From Apodemus sylvaticus (lineage: Eukaryota; Chordata; Mammalia; Rodentia; Muridae), in the NCBI RefSeq assembly GCF_947179515.1, contig NC_067478.1:30042305-30106304 (forward strand): 64,000 bases of DNA. Direction: 5' to 3'. The notes beneath the pieces were generated by a model. The model ran no database searches. It saw only the letters and a list, made by a program, of their open reading frames with translations, and was not told the DNA's origin. Shown piece after piece: positions 24,371-36,715 of this stretch. Position 1 is the first letter of the stretch. Each line of letters opens with the position of its first letter. The position numbers and the translations under genes were made by a program.

Positions 24371-24489
24371 TATGTACCTATATATTTTTACCTATAGATG
24401 TATGTACATAATTTAATATATATAAGCTTCTAAAATATTTTATAGACCAATAACACTAAAAATATTCATATAATTATATCTAAATCCAC

Positions 24490-25055
24490 ACATGAATTCA
24501 TTGTTGTGGGGTATGCAACCCAGACTGATAACATCCGCAATATTATTCACCCAGGGTTCAGGGAACAATGTAGAAGAGAAGAGAGAAAGATTGTAAGAAC
24601 CAGAGAACCAGGGCATCTGCTTGGAAACTGTCTTCCGTGTGTGACAGGGAAACCACACCCATGGAATCTTAACAATGTAGTCACCTGTATAATAAGAACA
24701 GCAATTGGCATGTTAACATGATTGGAGAAATCTCACAAGATTGCACTTCTAGATGAAGAGCTACAGGAAACTAATGCATGCTGAAAGAGGGAGAATCAGT
24801 CTTCCCCAGGGACAAGAAACTCAGAGGTCTTTCAAGTCCAAGTGGTCAGCCTGAAACCTGTATGCATAGGGGCAACAACAAATGGACCCACCGGTGTTGA
24901 TTCATATATGTTTATTTATATATAGCAATAATGTAAGAAGAAGATGTCACAAATTTGAGAGGGTAAGCAAGAGGAAACATGGAAAAAGTTGGAGGGAGCA
25001 GACAGGAATGGGTAGACATTAAGTAAATACAGTACTCAAAAATAAAATTCTCAAT
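24490..25055 (+). mobile_element. Old L1 3' UTR, sense
   Basis: AATCTTAACAATGTAGTCACC, GCAATTGGCATGTTAACATG, GAAGAGCTACAGGAAACTAATG, GAGGGAGAATCAGTCTTCCC and AGTGGTCAGCCTGAAACC are characteristic of an old (Lx-like) rodent L1 3' UTR. It ends near CAAAAATAAAATTCTC. Confidence 0.8.
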
Positions 25056-25589
25056 GGAAATTTCAGTCAAAATATCTAACGTAAATAGTAATACACCAGA
25101 AAATGGTAAAGTAATTGCAGTCAAACAAACTGTAATAAGCTACCCAAGGATTAAACAGAGTTCCAAACTCCCAGCTTTTCTATTATGGCACTTTCAGAAT
25201 TCACTTTGCATTTGATATGCTAAATATCACAAATATTGTGTCAATGAGAGAAACAAAGAGAGCTAATAAGTGATTGTAGTTAGCTGCTCACAGTGGTTAT
25301 GAGTATTTATTATTGAAATGAATTGAGTAGGATGCATCAAATGCTTAATGCAGAATGGTGTAAACTATTCCAATCTCATTAGTTTAAATTACTCGTAAGT
25401 AATGTATTCTTTCAGTGCCTTCAAAATCATAATGTGAGAATACATAAATATAGTAAAGAAAAACCAAATGTATGTTGGTTGGATAAAAATTATTTCCTGG
25501 TATTGATTATTTTATGGTCAAGTTTATCTTTTCATTCTCTCTTTTATAAGTAAAGATGATTTCTCTTCCAACTTGAGTTTTAGAATAGA
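25056..25589. other. Unassigned sequence
   Basis: No gene or repeat recognised. Confidence 0.5.
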
Positions 25590-25745
25590 TTTCTTTGTAT
25601 GAATGTGTATTTGTGTTTTATGGATGTGTATGTGTTGTGGGCGTGAGCACATGTATCACAGGTGCTTAATTACACATATTTGCATGTGTGAATGCAGGGA
25701 GAGTTTAAGGTTAAGTGCCTTTCTCAAAGTTTCTCCATGATTTTT
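25590..25745 (-). mobile_element. Degenerate SINE-like (B4/RSINE1-like) TG-rich sequence
   Basis: Loose TG-rich start, then GCATGTGTGAATGCAGGGAG and GGTTAAGTGCCTTTCTCAA, which loosely resemble antisense B4/RSINE1 ends. Weak. Confidence 0.3.
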
Positions 25746-25757
25746 CAATTTTTCAAA

Positions 25758-26405
25758 TATTTATTAATTCTTTGAGATATATGCCAATGTTTTGATCATA
25801 TTCACCCAAATTTCTTTCCATAATACTTCACAGATTTATCCCCACATACATATTCCTTAACTTCTTGTACATTATTTTAAAATACCTTTTAATTTTTGCA
25901 GTCCATATACTCTTGGGTGCAGAACAACCCACAGGAGCATGCCTGACCCACCAGGAGCCACAACCATGGGAAGACAAACTATGTCTCAGAAGCCATAAAT
26001 TGGCTGTTGTTCCCTAGTAAGATGTTCATTGTCCCCTTCCAACTTCATACTAGACTGTTCATTGGCTTGTGCATGTCTTATGCAGGCAAACGTATGCTAT
26101 AAGTTTATGAGTGGTATTGCCTTGTTCTGTCCCCAACACACTATTTAATTCATTATTCCCTTATCATTCATTCTTACAATCCTTCTGCAATGATCCCTGT
26201 GACTTGGGCAGAGGTGATACAGATGTCCCCTTGGTGGCTGAACACTCAAAAGTCACATACTCACTTGGACCAATTGTGCACTTCTGGGGAGATCTGTGAA
26301 CTCCCCAGATGTCAGGATTGCTCTCACAGGCATAGTTTCTACATTTAGTAATCATTGTAGTTCATAGGGTTCACAGTTTCTCCCTAGCAGCCTTTTGCTT
26401 TCTGG
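25758..26405 (-). mobile_element. Old L1 3' UTR, antisense
   Basis: TTTTGATCATATTCACCC, then GTCCATATACTCTTGGGTG, CAGGAGCCACAACC, GCAATGATCCCTGTGACTTGG and ATACAGATGTCCCC match an old rodent L1 3' UTR read in reverse. Diverged and with deletions. Confidence 0.7.
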
Positions 26406-26445
26406 TCAGTACCAGTCTGATTTTCTATGTACTTTGACCTTTAAC

Positions 26446-26575
26446 ATATCTATACATATACATATCTATATCTATACATATACATATCTCTCTCTATATA
26501 TATATCTATATCTCTATACATCTATATATCTATTTTTATCTATCATTTATATATCTCTATCTATATATCTATAGT
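26446..26575. repeat. (TATC)n/(TA)n low-complexity tract
   Basis: About 130 bp of irregular TATCTA, CATATA and CTCTATA units. Confidence 0.9.
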
Positions 26576-26869
26576 GTCTTCAATAATACAGTTATACCAT
26601 CAAATTCTGGTATAAATAAAAGCAATGGCAATAGTAGTTTTGGGCATTCCTAGGACACATATACCAAAAACTCGAGAGAAGGTGTTTTGTTCCTGACTCA
26701 GAAATATTTAATTGATAATTTTAGCCTCCTAGAATGTGTACATACTCCTGTATAGGACCCAAATAATTCTATCATGTCAATAAACACATACACACATTTA
26801 TGAAATGTATAACATGGCAAGTATCCATATGAATGTTTCAGATTCCCTTAATGTTAGACATCTATTCCC
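26576..26869. other. Unassigned sequence
   Basis: No gene or repeat recognised. Confidence 0.45.
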
Positions 26870-27430
26870 CATACTCCTCCTCATTGTACTCATCCATGCC
26901 ACTTGTCTCCTAAATTTTTCTCCCCATTACTCCCATTCTCCACTTTATATTACCTGTGCTCTACTGTTTTCCCTACCCTGAAGTCTTTCTTCCCTGATCC
27001 CAACCAATGATCTATATCATGTATTCTAGAGTCTACATGTACTAAAAGAATTTAAAGATTTAATGGTAAGATCCACATATAAGTGAGAACATGCAACCCT
27101 CATTCAATATAGAGTCCCAAAATCTATACATTTACTCACATATGTCAAGTTGAATGCTGAATAAAATTCCACCATGTATAGGCACCATGTTTTCATTGTT
27201 TGTTTTTCAGTTATAAATACCTAGGTTGCTTCAGTGCCCTAGCTCTTGATAATAGAGTAATTATGGACAGATATCTTTCCCTGTAATAAGAAACAGAGTT
27301 CTTTTCTGTGTGTGTTTATGGGAGCAATAGAGTTGGGTCATATATATAGTAGATATATTTGTAGTTTCATGACAAACCACCACACTGCATTTTATAGTGT
27401 ATGCTCTGATCTGTACTCCAACCAAGAGTG
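26870..27430 (-). mobile_element. Old L1 ORF2 3' end, antisense
   Basis: AAGTGAGAACATGCAACC, AATTCCACCATGTATAGG, GCACCATGTTTTCATTG, ATACCTAGGTTGCTTC, ATAGAGTTGGGTCATAT and ACAAACCACCACACTGCATTTTATAG follow the antisense ORF2 end of old mammalian L1 families. Highly diverged. Confidence 0.65.
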
Positions 27431-27451
27431 AATGAGTAGATCCATATTACT

Positions 27452-27672
27452 TGTTGAGAAAGGGTCTTTTATTGAACCTAGAATTCACTAATTGTCTAAG
27501 CTGGCTGACCAGTGAGTTCCATGAATTGGACCAGTTCTTTTTTCCTCCCAAGTGCTGAGATTGTAGACACTGTGCCACTAGGCCTGGATTTTCAAGAACA
27601 GTGGGGTACTGATCTCAGACTGTTGTGTTTATATAATAAGCATTTTTCAATTTGATCCATCTCCCCAGCATT
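27452..27672 (-). mobile_element. B4-type SINE, antisense
   Basis: GAGAAAGGGTCTTTTATTGAACC, TAAGCTGGCTGACCAGTGAG, CCCAAGTGCTGAGATTGTAG (B1-like half), then AAGCATTTTTCAATTTGATCC and ATCTCCCCAGC (ID half). Order fits B4. Confidence 0.75.
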
Positions 27673-28529
27673 AGAAGAAACTGCTTTTAGGTAATAATAA
27701 TAAAAAACGGGTATGCAATTTTATCTTCTTTCTATAAAATGTATTTCTCCAAGTAATTGTATGCAAGGTAATGATTTGAGAATTTGTACATCAGTAATGC
27801 ACATACATTCAATTTCTCTAGTTGTAATGAATGAAGGTCCAAATAAACTACTTCTGCATTTGAGTGAAAATGACAGTTATTTCAAATCAGATTTAAAACT
27901 CAGATGCAAGAGAGCAGAATTGTTGTTGTTAGAAATTCATTAAAATGGATCTAGTCGTCAGTTTGTCATTGATTTAAGACTTTCAGAATGTTCTCTTTTA
28001 AGTTTGTTTTTCCCATGGAATCTTTTACTGTCAGTATAAGGCCCCTTTGGGACTTTTCTGCATGGTTTGTGGCTCTCTGACTTCTTGACATTCTAATGTT
28101 GGTTTTTACACTCAAAGTTTTTTCTGTATTTCAGTGTTTAAACTTCTCTGCATTTTTCTGTCCTTGTCTGTGAACCATTGCTCAAATTGTACCTTTTATT
28201 CTTTTCCTTTAAGAGCCAGGAAAAGTTATGGCCAATGCCAGTTATTTTTATTGCTTTGGTTAGTAATGAGACATGCTCCTCTACCAACACCTATCTTTTC
28301 ACTTTCTATTTACAAAGAGTTGGCTTTCCAACTGAATTATCACCTTGGAATCTGTGACAGCTACTCGATCTCCCCTGGCACTCAGTCTCTTTTTGGAATC
28401 CCAGCATGCCTTTGTGCTTGGTTGCCTTGTAAGTTTCATTCCATTATTTCACTCCCATTGTCCTTACTGTTCTTTTTAAGCTGATTGCTTTTGGAAGGAC
28501 AACTGCTTTCTTCACTGTTTACCTCAGGC
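27673..28529. other. Unassigned sequence
   Basis: Two open frames (76 codons at 27713-27943 and 116 codons at 28134-28484) have no recognisable domain, and I see no splice or conservation argument for them. Confidence 0.5.
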
Positions 28530-28620
28530 AGGGTGTAGCTCAGCACTACAGGGCTTTCTAGCATGTACAAGGCCTTGGCTTTGAGCCTAGCATGCCAAAG
28601 ATAATAATAACGAATAAATA
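28530..28620 (+). mobile_element. ID SINE, sense
   Basis: GGGTGTAGCTCAGCACTACAGGG, TCTAGCATGTACAAGGCC, TTTGAGCCTAGCATGCC and an A-rich AATAATAA tail. An older, not rat-young, ID copy. Confidence 0.75.
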
Positions 28621-28869
28621 ATTAAATAACTGAGCCAGACTTACAGGAAAAAAATGATTATCGTTCTTCCCCTCCCCTTCTCTACTGCATTATTAAGCTT
28701 ATTATGTGAACAAGTTTTTCTTGGTCCCTTTAATAAAAATCAGGTCAAGCCTCATATGTTTTCTCATCATTTTCAGATGATACAAGGTTTAAAATTGTTA
28801 TATATTCTCCATCATTCTGGGTCTGTTGCTGACAGGAAATTTGGAAGAGAAGAGAGAAATTTTGGTTTC
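28621..28869. other. Unassigned sequence between ID and B1
   Basis: Start of a 140-codon open frame (28654-29076) that runs through the antisense B1. No domain seen; most likely fortuitous. Confidence 0.45.
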
Positions 28870-28990
28870 CCTTGTATTTTTATTTTGAGACAGCCTTGCT
28901 ATGTAGCACAGGTTTGTATCAAATTCTCTATTCCCTGTCTCAGCCTTCCAAATGCTGGCATTATAGGTTTGTGTTGTCACATGTGTGATT
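28870..28990 (-). mobile_element. B1 SINE, antisense, diverged
   Basis: TTTTGAGACAGCCTTGCTATGTAGCA, then CTGTCTCAGCCTTCC, AATGCTGGCATTATAGG and TGTTGTCACATG, in B1 antisense order. Confidence 0.85.
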
Positions 28991-30263
28991 TCTGTCACTC
29001 CACCAAAAGATTGTATTCTTTGCCTCTTTTCCTCAGGTTGCTAACTGTGGTTTCTGTTCACTCAGATGAGGTATGAACATAAAAGAAGTACATCCATCAA
29101 ATTGTTTTAGCTAAATGTCCCAGAGTTTGGGTCAAACCCACTGGATTTATCTTCTGGCAAGAGTTGCCTCCTACTTCTGATGATCTCCCTTTACTGGGAA
29201 ACTTCTCAATAGTATCTACTGCTTGCTATCTTTGATTTTGGTTTTCTGGTATCTGGCTTGCACATTCTGTTACTTCCAAAATTTAGTAATATCTTCAACA
29301 TCTTTATGCTATTAGGTCCCTGGGACTCTGTGGTAGCAGTCACACTTGGGCCACATCTTGTTTGTATGGAAAGAATATTCTGATATTTTTGGCAGCAGGT
29401 ATGCATCAGTTTTGCTCTTCAACTCCTAGGCATTATATAGAAACTTTCTAAGTACATTTCAACTACCTTGCTTTCAGTATGCCTAATTCACGTTGTCTGC
29501 TTCTTCAAAAACTCTCTAGGTACTTTGCTCAGCATGATCATGAATTTATAGATTAAAATGTTTCATCCAACTCGCTCCCTAGTGAAGATAGGGCTGCAGG
29601 CATGTGCCAGTGTATCTCAGAGAAATGTTCATTCATGTGGCATGAATAATCTTTGTGCATCCACTTCTTGTTAGCTCCGTAAAACAGTCGCATAGTTCAT
29701 TTGCAGAGCTGGCTACTCTTGAAAACTCTGAAAATTTTCATCTGCTACTATGTTTCATTTATTAAGTACTGAGGTAATGGCTCTCAGTCCCAGGACTATA
29801 CCTCCAATGTATAAAGTAGAAGTCCAAAGCAAGAGATATAAACTGAAAGGTCTAGGGTGTGGAAATGAATAATTGGGGGGCTCATATATCTTTTGATTTG
29901 TCTCTTGGACAAATAGCCAGAGAAAACCAGAAGATCAGTTTAGTCTATGAGTCTGATATCAAAGCTTCTGTTTGGAGATTTTTAGCACTAAATGAGTTGT
30001 AGTAGGTTCTTAAAATTAAGTCAGAGAGTTAGCACAGGAAATTCTTTAGGCATGAAAATATTGCCGAATGGCTCACATTGTGAGCATAGAGAAGGCATGC
30101 CTCTGGCTATACCACACATTTCTGCTTTCTAATTGAACCATCTCCATAGGCTTACAAGATCTTGGGCTCAATGGATCCCAGGTTTGTTGCTTCTGTAATT
30201 ATTCCAAAAAAGAGAAATGAAACAAAAAAGAATATGTAGTTTTTAATTAAAATTTATTTTAGT
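28991..30263. other. Unassigned sequence
   Basis: No gene or repeat recognised. Confidence 0.5.
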
Positions 30264-30264
30264 G

Positions 30265-30301
<37 letters not shown>
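30264..30301. repeat. (TG)n microsatellite
   Basis: About 18 uninterrupted TG units at the 5' side of a SINE relic. Confidence 0.95.
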
Positions 30302-30302
<1 letters not shown>

Positions 30303-30455
30303 ATTTAGGTCATATTATGAATATGATATTCAAAGGACAAATTTAAGGGGTTGGTTGTCTTCTCCTATGTTTCAGATATAGTATCACTTTTTCAAGTATC
30401 ACTTTTGAGCAGTAAGTATTTTTACATGCTAAGCCATCTTGCGATTCTATGATTA
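30302..30455 (-). mobile_element. RSINE1/B4-type SINE, antisense
   Basis: After the TG tract: CAAAGGACAAATTTAAGGGG, TTGGTTGTCTTCTCC, then TTTTACATGCTAAGCCATCTTGC. This is the antisense of the RSINE1/B4 layout, with the TG tract as its Pol III-tail-associated CA repeat. Confidence 0.65.
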
Positions 30456-31339
30456 TTATTTTTCTTGTATTTTAATAATCTTCTAAGAAGGTTTTTATCT
30501 GAATTGAAGCATTTCTTCTGGAAGGAAGGACATGGGCTCACAAAGCTCAAGAAGATAATGAGGAAAGCCTGCAAAATTATGAGATTCATAAAGCCCCTCT
30601 CAAAGTTATATAAGCAGTAATCAATATGCAGAGAGTGGACAATGACCGTGTCCAGAGAACTGTGAGGGAATTCTGCAGGGAGCTCCAGAGATGAAGCTGT
30701 CATTTATCATGCCATGCCAGGATGACTTTTTGGTTCTGTGGAAGCTTTACCAACCTTTGTCCCTCTGAGTACCCTCAATGGATTTATTGGTTTGCCTTGT
30801 TTGACTTCAGCTGAATCATTTCTTTGTTATGGAATGCCTGCCTAACCTTGGGTGAAAAAAGAACTTTCTAACATCTTTCCAAGAAAAGCACAGAAAAAAA
30901 ATGAAAGTTTCAAAAGTATTACATGAAGCTCTGTATAGCCGTTGTCAACTCATTTGAGAGTATATCCGGTATCTATAACATATTTATCTAACTACAAAAT
31001 TAATCATATATCAACTCCAGTATGGAACTCATTTGGATTTCTCCAGATTTTTACTGATATCCTTTATCATTCCCAACATACATAACTGAGGATGATATAT
31101 TGCATTCTCATGTCCTGTTTCCTTAGCTCTCTGCAATCTGAAAGTTATTAGTTCTAACTCATATGGATTTTGGTATTATTGGAGAGCACTGGCTAATCAT
31201 TTTGCTGTGTCTTCATCTACTCAGTTATGCCAGTAGCTCTTATGGGCACTCATTTTATGTTCTGTTTTATAACCAAACAGCTGAGTTATTTATCATGTTT
31301 TTCAAGATTTTACATTTATGTTTTATTATAGGTCATCAT
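30456..31339. other. Unassigned sequence
   Basis: No gene or repeat recognised. Confidence 0.5.
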
Positions 31340-31410
31340 ATTTTTCTTTCTGTGTATGCTAGAGATTGAGGCCAGAGTCTCAAACATTCACTCTACCATG
31401 AAATTGTATG
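31340..31410 (-). mobile_element. ID-like fragment, antisense
   Basis: TGTGTATGCTAGAGATTGAGGCC and CATTCACTCTACCATGAAAT resemble the antisense ID core. Degenerate. Confidence 0.4.
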
Positions 31411-31769
31411 CACACATATAAAAACAAAAGCTAAAATAACAAAACTGTCATTCTGTTTCTGACATAAGAAGATCCTCTTGGTTCTTGTTTAATTTTATGA
31501 CCACCTCAACCTTGAAGTAGGCAATTCCCATCAAAAGAGTATCTTCTGTGGTTCTAGTATTTAGAAATCCATATCATATGAAATGTTTTCTCAGTACACA
31601 TAGCATGTCCTAGTTTCTAGCAATGCTTTCTAGGAGAAACTGCTAAAAACAAAAGCTTATATATACATTGATACCGGTCTTGGGCTCTCAAAATAATTTC
31701 ACTTCATAGAACTCTATACAAGTTCTTCAATTCCATTCAGAATCATTCAAGCCTGTTTATGCCATTTCC
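31411..31769. other. Unassigned sequence
   Basis: No gene or repeat recognised. Confidence 0.5.
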
Positions 31770-31969
31770 TGGTGCTGTGTATTGAAATCAGGGTCTTGAG
31801 CACAGTATGCTACACAGTTATTCTGTTACTTAGCAACATTCTAAGCCTTGTTTTGGAAGACAGACTCATTCCAGCTAAAGCTGGGTTTGAATTCACTATG
31901 GGGCTTAGGTTTACCTTGAACTAAATATTTCTCTGTTTTTCAACTCCTGGGGATTACAATCCACTATGC
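31770..31969 (-). mobile_element. B4-type (ID plus B1) SINE, antisense
   Basis: ID half: GGTGCTGTGTATTGAAATCAGG and CTACACAGTTATTCTG. B1 half: GAAGACAGACTCATTCC, CTATGGGGCTTAGG, CAACTCCTGGGGATTACAAT. A (TG)n tract follows. Confidence 0.65.

Positions 31970-32011
<42 letters not shown>
31970..32011. repeat. (TG)n microsatellite
   Basis: About 20 uninterrupted TG units adjoining the B4 copy. Confidence 0.95.
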
Positions 32012-32013
<2 letters not shown>

Positions 32014-33944
32014 ATGACAACTCTTCATTAAAATAAATGTTCGGATAATTTATTCTGAGCCAAGTACAAGTGACTGTCCTTTAGTAATATGGAATAAGTT
32101 ACCTTGAGTGACACATTCCACTGTGGAAGAGGGGACCTAAACTTTTGTACTTGTAGAACAAAAAGTCATAAGCCACATCTTTGCTAACATGCGGAACACT
32201 CGTATTTAGCTTTCATATGTGATCAAATCTTAGCTTTCGCTGGTAAGTGATGGGTCTATTAACAGTACATTCTATGCGTTTATCTAAGTAGTTAGGAGGA
32301 CGATATGTCATGTCAAATGCAGAAACTGCTAACAAACTGCAATTAAATGTGTTAATGAAGGCTCAAGATTAAAACTTAAAAGACTTTAGATCTGAGACAT
32401 TCCATATCTTCATGATCATAGTGTTCTAGGAAGTCATGGCCAACGGCCTATTGTCTCTTTAATATTTATGTGACTGCTTAGAGAACTGAAGCTCACAGGT
32501 TGAATCTATGGTTCAAATTGCATAGCAGTTAACTTCTTGGTAAGAATGTTCTCTTGGTGAACATTATTTATACATCAACTTATCTGTTACCTGACATCTT
32601 TATCTTGTTTATGAGCATACAACTTCTAGAGGTAACTTGAATTTATATTTGTGTGACTATTTCTTCTCTTCATTTTATAAACTGACTCACAGACTCACAA
32701 TTTTATAAATGAAAGCAACTTGCTACCGTTCTAGAATAGAGAAACCAAAGGCCAAAGTGGTAGTCAGTCTTGTTTTCTCCTGAGATCTCTCTCTGTGACT
32801 TCAGATCCTCCTTTTTAACAATTCTTTCATGGAGCAGAAACCCTTTTGTGCCCTTATTTTAACTTTAATATCCAAGTAAAGGTGCAATATTCTGATGGAG
32901 TCAGATTCTGCCACATAAACAATTAGGTCTTCAGCATCTAAATTTGAAGGAGATGTAACTCATCTTTCTATTCCTTCACTACTTCTTTCTTTCCTCCTCC
33001 ATTATTGTTTTTTCCTTTCTTGCCTCCTTCATTCCTATTTCCTCTGGTATTAATGTAAGTACTATTGCTTTTATAGTTTTGAGTCCCAATGTTTCAATTC
33101 TAATATAAAAAATAGCCCTGATATTTCATAATCTTTTGTATATTAAAAATATTGCACCCTGCTCACAATTTTCCCTGGGGTCTTATACATTATTAACCAT
33201 AGTGATTTGATATTTCTTGTCAGATGCTTCCAAAATCCATATAATATGTGAGTCTCATTCTTTTGGTGATTTTATCTCTTTTGATTCAGTATCTTCTTGT
33301 CTTTTAGTGCCTAGAGTTTTTGATGAAAGGCAGCTATTGTATAAGGGACATCAGAGAGTGAAAAGTTTTCAAGTCTCGTATTTGTATGCTTTTTCTTCTG
33401 CTAGACTTTTAGAGGAGTCTTTTATTTAATATATTTAAGATTTAGACTCAGTTTGATATAGCTGTTGTTGCTATGGTTACCTTCAGCACAAATCAGACTT
33501 CAAATCTGCTCCACTGCCTAATGCTCTGGGTGAGGGCTAATCTACCAGAGAAATGTCTCTTTGATTCTGAGATTTATAACTTCTGCTCGTATTGTACCTC
33601 ACAGAGTGTCTGCACATGTTTTTGCTCTGATATGGGGATTCTTTTCAGCAGTGGGTTGTGGTTCTCATTGTTTGTAGAATTATGGCTCATTGTAAGTAGT
33701 GTGGTTGCTGATGTTCTATCTATTCAGTCTTGGGCATGCCTTCCTCTCAGTCACTTTGTCCTTCTTTATTAGCTCTATGATTTCAGCACATTAATATTGT
33801 CTTTTACTTAGGAGTTGCAATGTTCTCCCCACCACAGACCTTTTTTCCCCTGTCTGCAGTGCAGTGAATCTAGGAATACAGTCTGTAATACCGTTCCTTC
33901 CCAAAATACAACTTTGTATTTTACAGTAAATAGGATAATATATT
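32012..33944. other. Unassigned sequence
   Basis: No gene. Open frames of up to 99 codons at 33473-33772 are Cys/Phe/Leu-rich and show no domain. An ancient repeat is possible at 33.2-33.8 kb. Confidence 0.5.
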
Positions 33945-34235
33945 TTGATTTATATATCCTCCAAAAATATATGTTTGAATCCTATCTCGTAGTACTGCAG
34001 AGGTGACCTTATTTGAATGTAGGATTTCAATGGGTTTTAAATTTTAAAATTACAATAGAAAACTGTGTTTCATGTCCAAAGTCCCTAGGATTACCTCCTT
34101 GATTGAGGGAGCCAATTTGATTCTGATATTGACACATGTAGGGAAGATATTGCAATGGTACATTGTTAAATCATGGAGGCCAAGGACCGTGAGTACTAAG
34201 GTATAAAGTTATTCCCTCTGAGTCCACAAATGTAA
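33945..34235 (+). mobile_element. Possible MLT1-like old LTR
   Basis: CTCCAAAAATATATGTTTGAATCC, TAGTACTGCAGAGGTGACCTTATTTG and TAGGATTTCAATGGG resemble the first part of an old MaLR LTR. Strongly diverged, no coding sequence. Weak call. Confidence 0.35.
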
Positions 34236-34435
34236 GAAACTGACTTCACAGAAAGCTGGGAGTTCTTGCCCTTAGAGCTTTGAAATAGCATGCCTTTGTC
34301 CTTTAAACAATAGACTCTATATGACTCTGCTCTGGCATCAATGGAACATTATGTTGTTAACCAAGGAGTAAGCCAGTTAGTGGAGGAGAATAATATGCCA
34401 GAGCATTAATCATGCAAATTCATGATGACCCACTC
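34236..34435. other. Unassigned sequence
   Basis: No gene or repeat recognised. Confidence 0.4.
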
Positions 34436-35190
34436 TTAGATGTTATTCTTTGTCTTCATTTATTTATTCACTTTATATCCCATTTGCTGCTCCCTCTCCC
34501 TTCTTACAGAACTTCTTCCCATTTCCCCCTTTACCTTCTCCTTTGAGGGGGTGGAAGACAGCCTATGTAACCCTCCCATCCTGGCACAGCATGTCTCTGC
34601 AGGGCTAGGTGTATCCTCTCTTATTGAGCCCAGACAAGGCAGCCCACCTGGAAGAAGATATTCCACAGACAGGCGACAGCCTTAGGGATACCTGCTCCAG
34701 TTGTCGAAGACCTATATGAAAACTGAGCTGCACATCTGCTGCATATGTGCAGGGGTCTAGCATGTATATGCTCTTTTGTTGGTTTTCAGTCTCTGAGAGC
34801 CTGCATGGTCCAGGTTACTTAATTTTGCTGGTCTTCTTGTACAGTTCCTATTCTCTCTAGGTTCCTCAATCCTTCCCCCAGTTCTTCCCAATCCCCATCC
34901 AATGTTTGGCTGTGGGTCACTGGATCCATCTGAGTCAGCAGATGGATGGAACCTCTCAGAGGACAGCCATGCTATTCTCATGTCTGCAAGTATGACAGAG
35001 TATCATCAATACTGTCAGAGATTGGTGTTTGCCCAAGGGATTGGTCTCTAGTTGGGTTAGTTATTGCTTGGCCATTCTTGCAGTCCATGCCCTGTCCTTG
35101 CATTTCTTGCAGACAGGATAAATTTTGGGTCAAAAGTTTTATGGCTAGGTTGCTGTCCCTATCAGTCTACTAGGGTTCTTTCTAATAGTG
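34436..35190 (-). mobile_element. Rodent L1 3' UTR (type A of pair), antisense
   Basis: CTCCTTTGAGGGGGTGGAAG, GACAAGGCAGCCCACCTGGAAG, ACAGGCGACAGCC, AGCTGCACATCTGCTGCATATGTGC, TGTTTGGCTGTGGGTCACTG and GACAGGATAAATTTTGGGTC form a nearly complete old rodent L1 3' UTR in reverse. Antisense open frames inside (e.g. 34946-35173) are by-products. Confidence 0.75.
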
Positions 35191-35194
35191 ATAC

Positions 35195-35690
35195 TTGCTT
35201 TTATTAATATCTGAGAAAATCATACATTTTATTTTTATTATAGTCACTGCCCATTCTTCCTCCTAACTTCTCCCAGACTCACCTCTCACCTTTGTACTCA
35301 TTCCCAGCTTTTTGTCCTTCTGTTTTGTTGCTTTGTGTGTTAGATAGCCCATGGAGCCTAATTTGTTTTGTCTGCATTTCTAGATGTGGGTCCTTCTATT
35401 GCATAATGATTAACTTACCAGGAGCTACTCAATTACAGAAAACTGATTCTCCCCGCCACAAAACTATCAACTACCAACGGTTTCTCAGATAGCAGTGGTA
35501 GCTCATGATCCCCTCTCTGCTCCATGCTAGAGTGTTGACTGGCTTGATTTTGTGCAGGTCCTGTTCAGCCAACCACAGCTCTGTGAATTCATGACTACAG
35601 TGGTCTCATCAGCTCCTGCAACTAGTTTGCTTTAGCCCACCCTGACTGCTGGTTCTTATAGTCCTGGCCTTGTCCTTCTTTGAAAAAGTT
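35195..35690 (-). mobile_element. Rodent L1 3' UTR (type B of pair), antisense
   Basis: CTGATTCTCCCCGCCACAAA, CTATCAACTACCAACGG, AGTGTTGACTGGCTTGATTTTGTGCAGG and GCTCTGTGAATTCATGAC are typical of a different, Lx-like L1 3' UTR. It follows the previous copy within a few bases, same strand. Confidence 0.75.
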
Positions 35691-36649
35691 ATTTCAGTTA
35701 TATAGAACAATGGAGAGCAAAGCACAGTTTTCTTGAAGAACTGTCAATAAAATGATCACTGTTAATAAATGGAGAGTGTAATTGTCCAGTTCAATAATTT
35801 GAATGTTAAGGTACAGTTCTTTCTTTGAGTAGAATCTGAATTATGTGCATTTTAAAATAGCTTCACTTGGATGTCACTGCAGAGACAAATGAATGTTTTT
35901 GGAGTGTCCCCATTGGTAAACAGACACACTGCACTTCCTTATATTTAAAATGGCTGTGGCTTTGATTCAGCTGTGAGTCACCATCTGTTTCATAGAAAGC
36001 ATTTCCAGACCTGCAGCTGAGACATGCAGTTTATGATATCAAATAGATAACCTTAAAGAAGCCATCACTCCCTTTCAGGAAGCAGGCTTAGATGAACCAA
36101 TATTCACATATTACATTTCCCAGTAGTGTTTTTATTTTCCTCGTCCTACCTTTGTTTGGCACACTGACATTGAGTGCATTTTTCCTGTTTATCTCCCACT
36201 TCTACCAAAGAAGTCCAGAGTTCACAACTGTATTTCTGTGTGACATTTGCTCAACAAGGACATATGACACCTATATAGAGTGACAACGAAGTACAGTGGA
36301 AACATCAACTTGTTTCAAGAAGTAATTTTCTAGATATTTTTTGGTTTTAGAAAACAATATTTAAAGTATTTTATTAATTATGGCATTTTTATCTTATTAG
36401 ATTATCCTCATGTTATAGTTGGCTACTCTTTCTCACATGTTCATAGATGTATGGAATTTATTTAGCTTAGTGTCATTGACTAACATAATGGCTAACGTCA
36501 GTGGAAGGAAATATGTGAACTGACAACTAACATATTAATAGTTTTGTGATTTTTTTTTAAAAATAACATAAATCAACTAATATTACACACACAGTAATGT
36601 CACTAATATGATATTTTAGTAATTTAGAAAACTTATTTCTGCACCTGAC
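35691..36649. other. Unassigned sequence
   Basis: No gene or repeat recognised. Confidence 0.5.
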
Positions 36650-36715
36650 AAGTGGAAGTTAGCATTGTAACATACCTGGGTTTGATCCCCAGACAACAAA
36701 GAAAAAAATAAATGA
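36650..36715 (+). mobile_element. ID-like fragment
   Basis: GTGGAAGTTAGCATTG then ACCTGGGTTTGATCCCCAGACAAC and an A-rich tail. Only the B-box half is convincing. Confidence 0.45.

Noticed and set aside
28654..29076. 140-codon plus-strand open frame
   Set aside because: Runs through an antisense B1 and shows no domain, no signal of conservation and no gene context.
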